Notes: generated by a model not told the origin, from the sequence alone. A stretch of DNA of 64,000 nucleotides from Linnemannia schmuckeri (GCA_029449235.1 JANATG010000015.1:992001-1056000), one strand, 5' to 3'; numbered from the stretch's first letter, positions 1 to 13,088 are shown. Program-made: numbers and translations.

Positions 1-622
1 AAACGCGTCTTTGACTCCGAGACAAATTTGCCATAAATTCCTCCGGCTTCACGTATCAAAGATATTTCATTACACCCCTTTGCCCTGATAGATCAAATAT
101 CGTTTTTACTTAGCTCCATTCAGTGAGTGAGAAACATATCAACAGCGCACGGGCATTGATGAATCAGAAAATGAAGAGTCGGAGGGTGTCAAGAGTGCTA
201 AGCTGCGGCTCGAGGTTACCACATGTCATTGGCGTGCAACTGAGCCCTTTCTACAGTACTTGTATCCCAACCTTTCAATGAACCACAGGCTACCCCTTTG
301 ACTAAAGAAGTATGAATCACAATAAAAGCCAAGACGTAACGATTGGTCATAGTGAGGGTGAGAGAATGGAAGTGAAAAGGAGCGGAGGAAGTACGAGAAT
401 ACCAGATAATGTATCGGACATGGTGCAGTAATGTACAGTACATACAGGCGATAGAAAGGCGTATTACGTTTCTCAACGTGCAGCGTTTGGCTGGTGGTTT
501 CTCGACCGTGAGTCACTCAGCGATTGGTCTATCAAATCGCGGTCACAATAAACACAGGTTAGTAGACAAAGAATATTCATCTTGCAGGTTTGCAACTTGT
601 TCACTCAACACGCTCATCAACC
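1..622. other. Intergenic leader, possible tail of an upstream gene
   Basis: No gene can be assigned with confidence. A plus-strand frame is open from about 131 to a TGA at 299-301 and could be the terminal exon of a gene starting left of the window. It reads as an acidic patch (DESENEESEG) followed by mixed sequence, with an AG acceptor at 144-145. Another frame is also open here, so this is weak. The rest is the promoter and leader of the synthetase gene that follows. Confidence 0.25.
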
Positions 623-3014
623 ATGGCTACTTCGGAGGACATCCAGACCCTCATCCTCACCACCCTTGACACCCAGGGTGCCATCGAGAACACCGACTCC
701 CTTAAGACTGCCGATGGCAACGCTATTCCTTACCTCGCCGTTGTCGGTGTCCTCAACAGTCTCGCCTCCAAGGAGGTACTTAACTCCTCTTCTTTCACGC
801 TTGAGCGTACTGCGACTATATTCGTTCCCATGAACCAGCGCTGCAGGAGTTGAACCAATGCCTTCCATCGATGAACACAAGGGCTAACTGAATCAACCAC
901 TTTTATTGTTCTCTTACTTTGCAATGAAACGCAGATGATTACCTACACCACCATCGAGCGCGATCAGTTTAACCTCACCCAGGAAGGAAACGATATTGCC
1001 GACTCTGGAAGTCACGAGGCCAAGGTCTTCAACGCTGTCGACCCCGTCAACGGAATTGCTATTGCCGAGCTCGCTGTAAGCACTTTTATTCATGGATATC
1101 AGCTTAATCAATTGACCCGGATATGGACAACAAGCAATAGAAGCGGCCTCTCATCTACCACTCTCTAATAACACATTGACTCATCGCAATAATACTATTA
1201 GAAACTTCTCGGTGCTTCTGCCAAGATTGGTCAGGGCAAGGCTTTCAAGAACAAGTGGATCAAGAAGGATGGCGACAAGCTCGTTCGTGAGGTTAGTGCT
1301 GGTCAACTTGCTTTGTTATCGACAAGATATCATGTTCTTATAAAGACAATTTCAGTCTCACAACTGCGGCAACTGGAAGCTGAACAAACAAGTTTATTCC
1401 AACGCACGATAATTCACAATTAGGTCGAGTCCATTGTTGATCAGACTCAATTGGATGCTCTTGAAATTCGCAACACTGGAACTCACTCCAAGCCCGCCAC
1501 CTTGAAGGATCTCCAGGCCCGCAAGCACGTCGAGAAGGTGTAAGTTTACGACATCCGCTCTTCCAAAAATATCACCACACATTGTAATTTCAGGATTTTT
1601 TCAAGGATGCGTCATAATTGACAATTGCTGACACTGGTATAACTTTTTTTCCCGAAATACCTAGTAAGCTGATCTCGTACAAGGTTGCCAAGGGACCCAA
1701 GTTCTCGTTGAAGATTGAGAAGCAGGCTACTGATTTGACCGCCGAGATGTTGGCTGACGGATCATGGAAGACCCAGACCTTCAAGAAGTATAACTTTGCA
1801 GGAAACCCCCCAGAGGGCGGTCACTTGCATCCTCTCATGAAGGTGCGCGAGGAGTTCCGCAAGATTTTCTTTGAGCTCGGGTATGTTCTATGGAAGATAT
1901 GTGTTATCATGTTGCAGCGATTAGCATTAGGACATGCATTTCGAGAGAATGTGTACCAATATCAATTGTCTTTTTTTTGTGAACAACAGTTTCGAGGAAA
2001 TGCCCACAAACAAGTACGTTGAGTCTTCGTTCTGGAACTTCGACGCCCTTTTCCAGCCCCAACAGCACCCTGCCCGTGATGCCCATGATACCTTCTTCCT
2101 TCTCGGTATGTCAGATAACTGTTCACCACTGTGTTCATGCATGGACGTATCAATGGTTGGATATCATTTGCTAATGCTGACCACTTTTGGAAATAATAGA
2201 CCCTGCTACTTCTAGCAACTTCCCCGATAAGGAGTACGTTCAGCGCGTCAAGGAGGTTCACTCTCACGGAGGTTACGGCTCGATTGGATACGGATACGAC
2301 TGGAAGATTGAGGAAGCTGAGAAGTTGCTCCTCCGCACCCATACCACCTCTGTCTCTTCCAACATGCTCTACCGCCTCGCTCAGGAGACCAAGGCTAGAG
2401 GCTCGTTCAAGCCCGCAAAGTTCTTCTCAATCGACCGTGTCTACCGTAACGAGACTGTTGATGCCACCCATTTGGCAGAGTTCCACCAAGTCGAGGGTGT
2501 CATTGCTGACAAGAACTTGACCTTGGGAGATTTGATTGGATTCATGGAGGTCTTCTTTGAGAAGATGGGAGTGCCCAACATCAAGTTCAAGCCCGCCTTC
2601 AACCCTTATACCGAGCCAAGTATGGAGATTTTCTCATGGCATCCTGGTCTTGAGAAGTGGGTCGAGCTCGGAAACTCAGGCATGTTCCGTCCTGAGATGT
2701 TGGAGGCTATGGGTCTCGATCCCGATGTCCGTGTCATTGCCTGGGGTCTTGGTTTGGAGCGTCCCACCATGATTAAATACGGCCTGGATAACATCCGTGA
2801 GGTAAGCATTCACCTTTTTTGACTTTTGCTTTATCTATTATAGCCTGATGGGTTTGCGTTGGATACTTTCCTCACACACTACCACCATTTGTATCTGATT
2901 GAATAGCTTTTGGGACACAAGGTTGACTTGGACATGATCCAGTCCAACCCTGCCTGCAGATTGGACAAGAAGATGGGCAAGGAGTTGGTCGGCAAGGATG
3001 CTGTTGATGCTTAA
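623..3014 (+). CDS. FRS2: Phenylalanine--tRNA ligase alpha subunit, cytosolic
   Basis: Charges tRNA-Phe with phenylalanine as the catalytic half of the cytosolic alpha2beta2 class II synthetase. Eight exons join in phase: 623-775, 935-1075, 1202-1291, 1424-1539, 1665-1880, 1990-2105, 2200-2801, 2907-3014, giving 513 aa, the usual eukaryotic alpha length. The N-terminal third carries the winged-helix-type DNA/tRNA-binding region. The catalytic core follows: GGHLHPLMKVREEFRKIF, the HPARDAHDTFF region, motif 2 around FSIDRVYRNETVDATHLAEFHQ, and motif 3 in AWGLGLERPTMIKYG. The start is the first ATG of the frame, in an ATCAACC-ATG context. All introns are short GT-AG. The beta-subunit gene is not in the window. 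Confidence 0.95.
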
Positions 3015-3602
3015 GCACAAGTCTTGGAAAATGAAATATGTCAGTATAGAGTTGAAGAAAGGACGAAGAATAATAAACTATCAAGGAACGCATACTCATA
3101 CTTTCATCCATGCGTCTGAATCATTGGTTACGGCGCGATCAAAACCCATATGACTTTACTTTCCGTGGAGTATCCACCACTTACACTACAACCACATCCA
3201 CAAGGAAAGAAAAAAGAAAAAAAAAATCAATAAAGAACGCGAAGAGGAAAGTGTGAAAGAGAAGGAAATTACGGGCATGGACGCGTGCCTCGCATCTGAC
3301 AGGACCTGCACGTCACACAAGGAAAAGACCTCCTCGTCTCCTTTTGCCCCCTTCCCTTTCCTTTGTGCCTCGGAGACAGCATCTTTTCTTTTTCCTTCTC
3401 TTTTGTTTCCCATTCTTCTTCTTGCTCATCATCATTCACCTTTTCCTTTCCACTTCGGCCACTTCATTTTTTTTCTCTTTTCGACAGAAGGACGCACACA
3501 CATCCTGTTCTAGGCACCCAAAACTTTACCACAAAAAAATATCACCCCAGTTGAAACAGCGACTTCCTTACAGGAGAGAGAGAGCGAAAGAAAAAGGAAT
3601 AA
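3015..3602. other. Intergenic, lipin promoter and leader
   Basis: No gene seen. An A-rich stretch near 3205-3235 is followed by a strongly C/T-rich leader (3340-3500) ending in an AG-rich run before the lipin ATG. Pyrimidine-rich leaders of this kind recur before several plus-strand genes here. Confidence 0.6.
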
Positions 3603-6600
3603 ATGCAGTCTGTCGGAAGTTTCTTTTCGACGGTCTCAAAGTTCTACAATGAGATCAACCCGGCAACTCTCTCGGGCGCGATTGATGTCGTAGTGGTCGA
3701 GCAGGCCAATGGCGACTTGGCCTGTTCGCCCTTCCATGTCCGGTTCGGGAAACTCAGTATTCTTCGCCCTCAGGAGAAAGTTGTAAGCACGAACTAACAC
3801 AAACACCTTTTTTGTTGTTGTTGTTGTGGCAGGGCAGGAAAGGGGAGTGCTTATTTTTGTTTGGGTTCAGTTGTTGCCTAGGCTCGGCTCAGAAAGCGAG
3901 TGTTCTTCAAAATCAAGGGCCACTTTTGGTGACATGTAATCGTTGACAACACAAATCCCCCGTTAACCTGGCTGTATATTTCTTTGGGTGGTGCGATAGG
4001 TAGAAGTCACGATCAATGGACGAGTGGTCGACTTCCCGATGAAGGTCGGTGATGCAGGAGAGGCATTCTTTGTGTTTGAAACAGAACAGGAAGTGCCCGA
4101 GGAGTTTGCTACATCACCCCTTGCAGGACCATCCTCGCCTGATAAGGTCGAGGAGGAGATTGATTTCTTAGATCTGGCTCAGGGGGAGGGTGGCCATGCC
4201 ACAATACAACCTAACGACCATGGTAAACAGACTGCTCACCTAAAAACAAACATCTGCAAACACGCTGTGTGAGGCTAGCTGCTGACGGCCTGACGGTCTG
4301 ACTGATGTGGATAACGGGGTATACTTTGAGCGAGCTACTGTGTCTGATTTCAAATGTCACTAACAACAGCCGCTGGGACTTTTTACACTTCCTCTTTCCA
4401 TCGTTCACATAGACGCGGGTTATGTGAGCGCACACAGCGGACATGGATCAGAGTTCGAGGAGGACGAACAAGAGTTTCCCTCGCCGCTTCGAGCCAAGCG
4501 GCAGACCTACGCTTCGGCTGTACAGTTAGGCAGCGGCAGCCACGGGACGGGTCATCACCAAATGATAAGGGGGCAGGCCTCGGTTGAAGGCGTGTTTGAA
4601 CATTCGGAGCACAAAATCACCATCAACGGGAGACATCGCATTGTGAGGAGAAAGGCGCATGAATCGCACAGACGGTACTCAATCTCGATCTCCTTGCCGT
4701 GTTCACCCGTCCTCAAACCGCACGATATCATGGAAAATTTCCAGCCTGTCGATTCCGCAGGACCGTTTGAGGATGATGCCAACACTCATGCTCACTTTGG
4801 GTACCAGCCCTCCATACCTGTTGTTTCTTCCAATGGCACCAACGGCCGTAGCCAGTTCCTGAGTCCACCACACAAAGATGATGTGATTATGGATATGACT
4901 GGATACAAAACGGATGACTCGGAAGAGACTGACCTCGAGTCGGATGATTCTTCAGCGGGGATAGGTGCATCTAAGAGTAGCCCTCATACTCGGAGGAGGC
5001 GGAAGCGAGTTGCTCGTAGGAACTTGGGTATATCCCCCTCAGGAGCAATAACAAAGGATGGGCACGAACCAACAGAGGAGGTCAAGGAGACCGACCCACG
5101 ATTGCCCTCACGCCCTATCCATAACACGTTTCATCGTAAAGGACCTGCCCCTTACCGCGTCAAGCGCTCCAGCTCTCTCCCTAACGTCTTGGAGCCACGT
5201 AAGTCTCCGCTCATTGTTGTGTTCGTTCTCTTAATGAGTAGTTTTATGAGCGCGTTCTAAACCATTGCTGACATTTTTTGTGCATATCATCTATAGCGGA
5301 GGTACTGGAAAGTCCGTTGCCTGGTGAACTGGGATCTAGAGGGCCTTCTCCTGCAGCGGGAGGAGTTAGTACGTTGCATAGACGCACCGACGTAGATGTA
5401 TCAAGCAACACCAGCTCAGCAGACTCTTCTTCTCCACCTACACTGGGCGGCCAACATGAACACCACTCACATCGCCACCATCGCCATCACCAGCATCATC
5501 ATTATCGTGACGACAGCAAGGGAAGCCATCCTCGCCGCCACTCTCACAAACCTTCGCAGCAGTTGCAGAAACCATCGGCACCGAGGCAAAATGCCGCTCT
5601 CAGCGCACTTAGTGATACTGAGCTGGAGGTTAGTGACAATCGATTGTAAGATCCTTCAAATTGCCGCAAGTTAGATGTCCAAGCCATATCTAACTTTTAC
5701 GTTGTACCCTTTGTGGATATAATAGTACCAGACTCCGAGGACTGCCAAGGCTACACAGGATTCGGAGTGGTCATGGGGGTGGGGCAGTCTGCCAGTCAAG
5801 AACGATACCATAGAGAGTATTATTGAGGCAGATCAAAAGGGTCAGCACTCCACCCATGTGTCGATCGATATCCCTGCAGCTCCAAAACCTGTCCTGAACG
5901 AGATTGAGATTGGTGGAGAAATGTACAGAGTCGCCATCAGCTTATGTCCCGGAGACGAGTTTGGCAAGGATGTGGTACGAGATCAGGCTTTTGAAAACCT
6001 TGGTGCTCGTGCTGATTGCACCCTCTCATCGTTGATCTTGACTAACTCGTTCGATGATGTGCTGCTCATAGGTTGCAAGTGAGGCATTGTTTGCCACACA
6101 TCAGGTCTCGTTTGAAGAGTTTGGGAAAGATCCCCTCAAGATTCTCAATAACAAAAGTCTGGTCTGCCTCATCAATGACAGGTATTACAATGCTGTATTG
6201 TGCATGTTTGATATAATTTGGTACCTAAAGCTTATTCAAGTCGATTCGATTTTTATGAGCTAGATACTTTACATGGGCAGCTGCAGGTCCTTACTTGGCA
6301 TCCCTAGTTCTTTTCCGCAAACCACTCTCAGACGAAACACTGCATCAGCTCTCAATCAAAGACTCGAGGCACCTTTCTGACAGATCTCAGACTCAGGAAC
6401 AACCGACCAGATTCGGTGCACTATCTAGGTGGTTGCGTGGGTCTTCTACTGCAAACCAGTTGAGTGCGATCGAGCAAGGGCAGCCGGGACGTCCCTCAGG
6501 ATTCGAGGAAGCTTTACCTATCCAACCACCAGATGAGGCATGTATTCAACCGTTGCTATCCTTGCCTCAGCTACGCAAACTGAACAACCTACTAACCCTC

Positions 6601-8794
6601 TTGTTGTGTCTCACGTTATTATGTTAGGAGGAAGATGAAGAGAAGCGGGGGAGAAAGCCAAAACCAGGGACAGAAGTGCACTTGGACATTGACAAGGAAC
6701 CGATGACATGGAGTACCTCAATGCCAATACAACGTTCCAAGTCGGTGGGGTCTGATAACAGTGCAGCAGAGCAGGTGCCTCCTCCGGAACGGGAACATTG
6801 GGCTACTAAGCGCTACGCCAAGACTCTTCGTCTGACCTCTGATCAGCTGGTATGTGCTCTCGCATGGTGACCACTTTGACAAACCTCGTCGCGAAGCTGC
6901 AGTTTTTTACTCACCTTTAACCTGTTACCTCATTTCTTGCTATTAGAAATCGCTCAACTTGAAGAAGGGCGCGAATACGCTGACATTCTCTGTCACGTCG
7001 AGTTACCAGGGCAAGGCTATATGTTCAGCAAAGCTGTTCCTCTGGGATCACGACTACCAGGTAGTCATCTCTGATATCGATGGCACCATTACAAAGTCGG
7101 ATGCACTGGGGCATATCTTTACGATGGCCGGTAAAGATTGGACCCACACTGGCGTGGCCAAGCTTTACACAGACATCGCCAACAATGGCTATCATATCTT
7201 GTACCTGACTTCCCGTGCTATTGGTCAGGCAGATTACACGAGAAAGTATCTGAAGAATGTCGAGCAGGACAACTACCAGCTTCCTGATGGTCCGGTCATC
7301 ATGAGTCCCGATCGATTGATGACAGCATTTCACAGGTATGAGTATGAGGCAGAATCATAGTATTTGGTGGCTAATGAGGACATAAATGACGGGTGTTTAC
7401 TCACATGAGCCGTTCTTTCTTTGTGGCGACCAATAGAGAGGTGATCATGAGGAAACCAGAAGAGTTCAAGATGGCTTGTTTGCGAGATATTCGACGCCTG
7501 TTTGAAAACCGCAACCCGTTCTATGCTGGATTTGGCAACCGTATTACCGATGCCATGTCGTATCGAAGTGTGAACGTTCCTTCGTCAAGGATCTTTACCA
7601 TTGACTCTGGCGGCGAGGTCAAGCTGGAACTCCTTAGCAGTTACAAGTCTTCGTAAGTTCGCCGCCGGCTTCAAGTGATGTAGACCTTATGCTCTCATCA
7701 ATATTTTAAAAGGCCAGCTAATTCCCTTCCCTTTCATTGACACTGATAGGTATCTGGCGTTGAATGATTTGGTGAATGAGATATTCCCTGGAATGCGTCA
7801 CGCGCCAGAGTTTAACGACTGGAATTTTTGGAAGCCTCCCATGCCGACGATCGATTTGCCCATGGCTCCATCACCGCAACCGTCGCTGCCATCTAATCCT
7901 ATCAACCCTGGCTCCTTTAATAGCGGAGGAGCGCCAGGACGACTAGGCGTGATTCGTAGCTTCACGAGCTCGCTGACATCCTCTGGGTCGCTGAAGAAGA
8001 GACCCTCTATCCCCACTTTCAGCTCGTCTCCTGTACCACCCGCTTCTCCGCTCTCCAGTCACTCAATGACGGCTTCTTCTCCCCCGCTACCACCTTCCTC
8101 GGCACCGGCAGGGTTGCAGATCGCTGCTAGGACAAGACGTCTGTCATTGTCGTTGATGAAGTATGGAGGAGGCCACTCAGCTTCAGCATCGACGACCACT
8201 GTTACTTCTTCTTTGTCCATGACTCAGATTACCAACGAACAGATGTCATCTTCTCCTCCGTCGTCTCATTCAGAGACTTTGGCTCCTAACCAGAATGTAC
8301 GGTCCCGTGGTATGTCGATGACAACTCTATTGTCTCCTGGATATGTACCTTCCAATCTTGGAACTTCGCCTCCAACGACTGCTTCTACTCTGAGTAGTGA
8401 GGTGCATCCACTCGATATCCCAACAGTAAGGAAGGCGTCCAGTTTCTCAGTTTCGCCACCTCAATTGGCAAGTCGACTCTCCGAGACTGTGATTCCTTTC
8501 CTGAGAGGGCGGTCTTCCCGATCTGAGCAGGGTCAACAACAACAGCAGCAGGATGTTGACGCTGAGCTTCACCAGCATCATGATCAGAAACTTCCTAGTA
8601 CTGACGACTACTCTGAGGCCACCATTGAGGGACACCAGTATGAGGAAGAATATGAGGGCTACTCTGGCGACCATTATGATGCTGGCGAGGAAGGTGGCGA
8701 GTATGAGGAGTATGAGTATGGTGACGACGAGGAGGAGTCGGACGGTGATCTTGAGGACGATGTCGAACTAAACATTGACGCGCCCTTCCTGTAG
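3603..8794 (+). CDS. PAH1: Lipin-family phosphatidate phosphatase
   Basis: Mg2+-dependent phosphatidic acid phosphatase making diacylglycerol for triacylglycerol and phospholipid synthesis at the ER/nuclear membrane. Eleven exons give 1341 aa: 3603-3782, 4000-4222, 4413-5198, 5297-5628, 5726-5974, 6072-6181, 6264-6537, 6628-6849, 6947-7335, 7437-7652, 7750-8794. The N-LIP domain occupies about residues 1-110 and includes the conserved glycine region MKVGDAGEAFFVFE. A long Ser/His-rich linker follows. The C-LIP HAD domain has the catalytic DIDGT at about 835-839, then LYLTSRAIGQA and SPDRL. After it come NDWNFWKPP, similar to the tryptophan region of yeast Pah1, Ser/Pro-rich sequence, and an acidic tail ending EDDVELNIDAPFL. 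Intron 7 (6538-6627) has GC instead of GT at its donor. Larger than yeast Pah1 (862 aa), mainly through the linker and C-terminal extension. Confidence 0.93.
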
Positions 8795-9325
8795 ATACCT
8801 TTCTCTTTCCTTTTTGCTTTTTGGCTGTTGTTTTTCGTCCTTTTCTTTCTTCCGCTGTTGATTCTTTCTGCTTTTCCTTCATTCATCTTTCCTGGAATAT
8901 ACAGTTGCATGTCCTGTGGTTATCTGTTTAAGTGTCTTTTTGTCCGGGTAATTCGGCGTTGATTTATTTTTGTTGATACAGATGATGACAGGTTGCGTAC
9001 AGTTGATAATAATAGTTGGTGCTGGTGTTGGTGGCGAAGTCGAATGCTTTCCATGCTCATTTTACCAACGAGAGAAGTCTAGTAATGGAAACGCAAAAGA
9101 GGCCGTTTGTAAGTCATATCCATGTTGAACAGCCATGATCGCCGCAGTCAGGGATCGAAAATTGTCCATCCCAAAGTACATATCCCATATTGCCTTCATC
9201 ATCAGCTATTTCCTTAACTTCATTTGCTTCAGAGCCACCTCTTCTCCTCTTCTCCTCTTCTCCTCTTCTCCTCATCTCCTCCTCATTTCCATACATCAAA
9301 AAATCCCACATCTTCAATTGACCAG
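8795..9325. other. Convergent 3' intergenic region
   Basis: Lies between the lipin stop and the stop of the small minus-strand cysteine-rich gene. It holds 3' UTRs and, at about 9237-9290, a short tandem of TCTCCTCT-type units. A minus-strand ORF of 71 codons across the repeat is low complexity and is not called. Confidence 0.55.
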
Positions 9326-9698
9326 TCATATATCCTTACCCTCAGTCTTGTAACGACCGGTCTTGTCGAGGAACTCTGTCTGAGCACAGACATTACACCT
9401 CCAAGGGAATAGTTTAGAAGCCTCACGTTCCATAATGAGGTTTCCACAGTGGGCACGGTCGTGTGGACAAGAGTTGCATTTCTGATAGTAGACGTGGAAT
9501 TCCTCAAAGTGCTTCTTGTCCTTGGAGCAGAGGTATTTATCGTGGACGCGCCAGCACCTAGTTTTTGTGAAAGGGAAAAGGAAAGTTACAGGAAGAGGAG
9601 GTTAGGCACGAGTTCGAGCCCTTGTGTATGAGTTTGTTGAGGTACAAGTGTCAGAGGAAAATGGCAGTGGTGCCCGCGAGGAATGCAGTTGCTTACAT
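9326..9698 (-). CDS. Small cysteine-rich (zinc-binding-like) protein with intron-split start codon
   Basis: Function not recognised. Exon 2 (9557-9326) encodes a compact 76-residue frame with paired cysteines: CW near the start, CNSCPHDRAHCG in the middle, and WRCNVCAQTEF before the end. This spacing suggests one or two treble-clef or ribbon zinc sites. The exon starts one base before a TGC codon, after a CTAG acceptor, with a CTAAC branch-like site upstream. The frame has no ATG of its own before the motif. Upstream, the sequence AACC-AT then GTAAGC supplies AT at 9698-9697 and a donor at 9696. Joining AT to the first G of exon 2 makes the ATG and gives 77 aa. A further 3' exon after GAGG/GTAAGG near the stop is possible. 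It shares a 210 bp divergent promoter with the PHO13-like gene. Confidence 0.6.
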
Positions 9699-9908
9699 GG
9701 TTGTATGGTTTTGTGTTATTGTGTGAGTAAGAAGGAGTTAACACTTCTTAGTATTCGTTTTCTTTTTTAGGACCGAATAAACAAAAAGATCAGTGACTGC
9801 CAAACGAACTGATACATAAAAGTTGACTTGAGTTCAGAGGGGCATGGCACTTTTTACTTTCTCACATTTGAACTTCAACCTTACATTCACCGGCACATTT
9901 ACATCACC

Positions 9909-11491
9909 ATGCCATCGTCTACAACCGTCCCCCAGAAACTCACCACCGTCGACCAGTACAAGACCTTCCTCGACAAATATGACACCTTCCTCCTTGATTG
10001 CGATGGTAATTCCTAGCTAATTTTTTTACTTCGCACTTTTACACTTTTCCCCTCCTTTTACTGTCTTTCTGTCCTCGACCGTTAAAACACATTCCGACAG
10101 TTCTGGTTTAACAATGCCTAACATCGACTCGCTTCAATTGATATCAACTCCATTTTGTTTATAGGTGTCCTGTGGCATGGGAGCCATGTTCTTGATGGAA
10201 TTCTCGACACTGTCAAGTTTCTCCGAGAGAATGGTATGTCACTGTAAATGGCTTTTTGTTGGGCGTTATCTTATCATCCAATCCAACCGATCAACTCAAG
10301 AAAAAAATTCAATTGAATCATTTTGTGCAAATCGGATGATTTCAGTCCACCTCTCAAACCCGAGGTCTTGGGATAAACCCCCTTTGATCCGTTCGCCCGT
10401 TTACCTCCCTCTCACGCACACATACCTCATTCTTCTTTCTTACTTCATATACCCCTCGACCTACGACAAAACAGGAAAGCAGCTGGTATTCGTGACAAAC
10501 AACAGCACACTTTCCCGCAAGAACTATGTGAAAAAGTTCGAAAAGTTGGGCATCCACGCCTCAGAGAAGGACATCTTCAGCTCGTCCTTTGCCACGGCTG
10601 TCTACCTCCGCAATATCCTCAACTTCCCCAAGGACAAACGTGTCTTTGTCATTGGCGAGTCTGGAATCGTCGATGAGCTCAACGAGGTCGGCATCGAGAC
10701 CTGTGGCGCTAGCGTAAGTTTTTGTGCTCTTTCTTTTGCTTTCCCACACTTTTATTATGGATGGCTATCAACTGAACATTCTGACTAACATAAGCCCCAC
10801 CTCTTCTTTCCCCCCTCAATATATGTTACGGGCGTAATCATTACAAACAGGAAGATACGGGCGTCATTATGGCTCACGGAGATTTTGGCTCGATTGAGCA
10901 GGATCCGACGATCGGCGCAGTCGTCTGTGGATTCGATATCAACATCAACTACCGCAAGCTCGCAAGGGCATTCACATACCTGAACAACAAGGAGCACAAG
11001 GCTCATTTCATTCTCACGAATGACGATACCACTTTCCCAGCACCCAATGGTGTTTTTCCCGGTACTGGTTCGCTGTGCCAGCCTTTGGTTTCGGCTTTGA
11101 AGAGACAGCCTATGGTCATGGGTAAACCTAACAAGCCTATGTTGGACTGCTTCTTCTCTAAGTAAGTTATCTTTCTACTTGACCGATCGTCTTGCATTCT
11201 TCAAGCAGATGACTGGCTCTGATTATCACAATAACAACCTCTTTACTCACGCTCCCTTATCGCTCTCTTTTGTCACCTCCTTTTAGCTACCACACGGACC
11301 CCGCAAGAACATGCATGGTTGGAGACCGTCTGGACACGGATATTGCATTCGGCGCCAACGGCAAAATTGCAACCCTGATGGTCTTGACAGGTGTGTCGAC
11401 CGAAGAGGAGGCCGTCGACCCTCAACAGCCCATCAAGCCCTCGTATATCATCCAGAGCTTTGGCGAGTTTGCCAAGGTCGGACAGCAGTAA
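9909..11491 (+). CDS. PHO13: HAD-family p-nitrophenyl / phosphoglycolate phosphatase
   Basis: Cytosolic HAD phosphatase of the PHO13/PGP type, which clears phosphoglycolate and related side products of glycolysis. Five exons (9909-10005, 10165-10233, 10475-10713, 10851-11161, 11287-11491) give 306 aa, close to yeast Pho13 (312). Motif I is DCDGVLWHG with the nucleophile and acid/base aspartates, split by intron 1. Motif II is VTNNS, followed by the C2-type cap. Motif IV is MVGDRLDTDIAFG. An upstream ATG at 9828 is in frame on genomic DNA, but the ATG at 9909 (ATCACC-ATG) begins the family-like N-terminus and is chosen. Confidence 0.93.
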
Positions 11492-11589
11492 ATGTGCGTT
11501 CAACATAGAGCCTTAATCGTAATTACGATATAGACATATCGAGTTCATGTAAAAAATATACAGTTTGTTTATGGAAGTATGCAATGGTA

Positions 11590-12997
11590 TTATTCTCCTC
11601 CACGAAGATGCTGTTTCTTATGGTCTGCAGCGCTGACCATATTCTTCTGCGACCAGATCCCGATCTTGTTTTTCCTATTTGGAAGCAAGAGTATGAATGT
11701 GTTAGTAGGTTGATCTGGCGCAAGGGACGAGTTCATTGCCAAGATATATTATGTGTGATATATTGTCATACTTGGCTTTGTTCTCGATCTTTTCGAATTC
11801 TTTGAGGAGCCCTCCGTATTGCGATCCGGCTTGTCGATAGATCTGCCCGTAGCCGATCTTGAGTAATTCCTTACTGACGTTCTTCTTGGGGAGGAAAGGT
11901 AGGAATCCTGGGTACCATGCCATCGAGACCTACAATTGGTTTCAAGATAGCCATGGTGGTCAATTATTTAGCATCACATATTATCCTTTCTCTCGTCTAG
12001 TGAGCAAGAGCTGACAAGATGATGGTGTTAGATTGTATATACAATGTTCTGAAGAAACTTACGACGCGCTCATATCGATCTTTGGCGTAGGGTTGGACAG
12101 TAACAGTTTTTCCTAGCAATTCTTTCCGAAGCCAGGCCAGTGACTCGGCTGAGAAGGGTTGTGCAGGCATCCCGAAATGTGCTCCCTAGATTAAGTTTGA
12201 GAAGGAAGAATGGTTCATATAGCTGTGTGAGCATACTGGTCCTTGATTCGATCTGAACCTCATCAGATAGCTGCAATATCCACTGAGAAGTTGAAAATGA
12301 ACAGTAGTAAGCATCAACCATTACCTCGGGCGCATCAACTCCTGCAAGACGGATATGCAATGTCTGATCCTTGAGGGCTATGACAGTGGAGAAGAAAAAA
12401 ATGTCAATTGACACTCCAGTGTTCTAACGAGCATCCTTGTCGCCTTTTTTTTGTGTTACAGAATCGAAGCATCCTCTCCAAACAATGGTCAAAAATCTGA
12501 TCATTGCCATTTTAATTACCTTTGGTGCCTGAGGGGACATGCCTCAACCATCCCCATCCAGCCCAGATACCTCCAGGGGTATGATATAATCTGAAATTGT
12601 CCGAGTCGCCCACACTGGTGACTTTTCCTTTGAGTGTACGTTTCCCCTTCAACATGTTGGGGGTTAAATAAGCAGACGAAGGAATCCGGCGAAGATTCTT
12701 TCTATAAAACAGAACCGATGCTGTTGCAACACCAAAGACGGCGGACGCGATCAGGTAGGGTTCGAGTGAAGGGGGGATGGTAATGGGTACTGGCGGCAAT
12801 GGTGGCAGGTCCAAGTCCAGGTCTTTGGCTGCGGTTTTGATATCGTGTTCGAAGTGCTGTTTTGTGGAGGCGAGGAAGCCCTTTGCATCCTCGCCGGCGT
12901 GCTCGAGGGTATCTAATGCCGATACTACGGCTGCTGATGGGGTATCAACTTTTTCATTGGATTTGCTGGAGGATGAGGAACTGAATGGCCACACCAT
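11590..12997 (-). CDS. LCL3: LCL3-like membrane-anchored staphylococcal-nuclease-fold endonuclease
   Basis: Probable membrane-anchored nuclease of the fungal LCL3 family. Five exons, in transcript order 12997-12520, 12377-12325, 12185-12063, 11929-11772, 11674-11590, give 298 aa. The order is a Ser-rich N-terminus, an amphipathic stretch, one transmembrane helix around YLIASAVFGVATASVLFYRK, and the SNase domain: GKVTSVGDSDNFRLYH, LHIRLAGVDAPE, a family-typical AHFGMPAQPFSAESLAWLR segment, YAKDRYERVV, and a tail KNKIGIWSQ. The catalytic-type Asp of GVDAPE and the Arg of DRYERV are present. It is divergent from NRDE2 with a 200 bp shared promoter containing a CACGTG box. The final exon is short but its phase and the LGMW-like KIGIWS motif support it. 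Confidence 0.88.
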
Positions 12998-13088
12998 GTT
13001 GACAAAGAATTGTTGAGGAGGAGGGGGAAGAAAGAAGTTGAATGTCAGTCTGCCTCCACTTCGCGTTTTGAAGCTTGTTCAGGCACCA

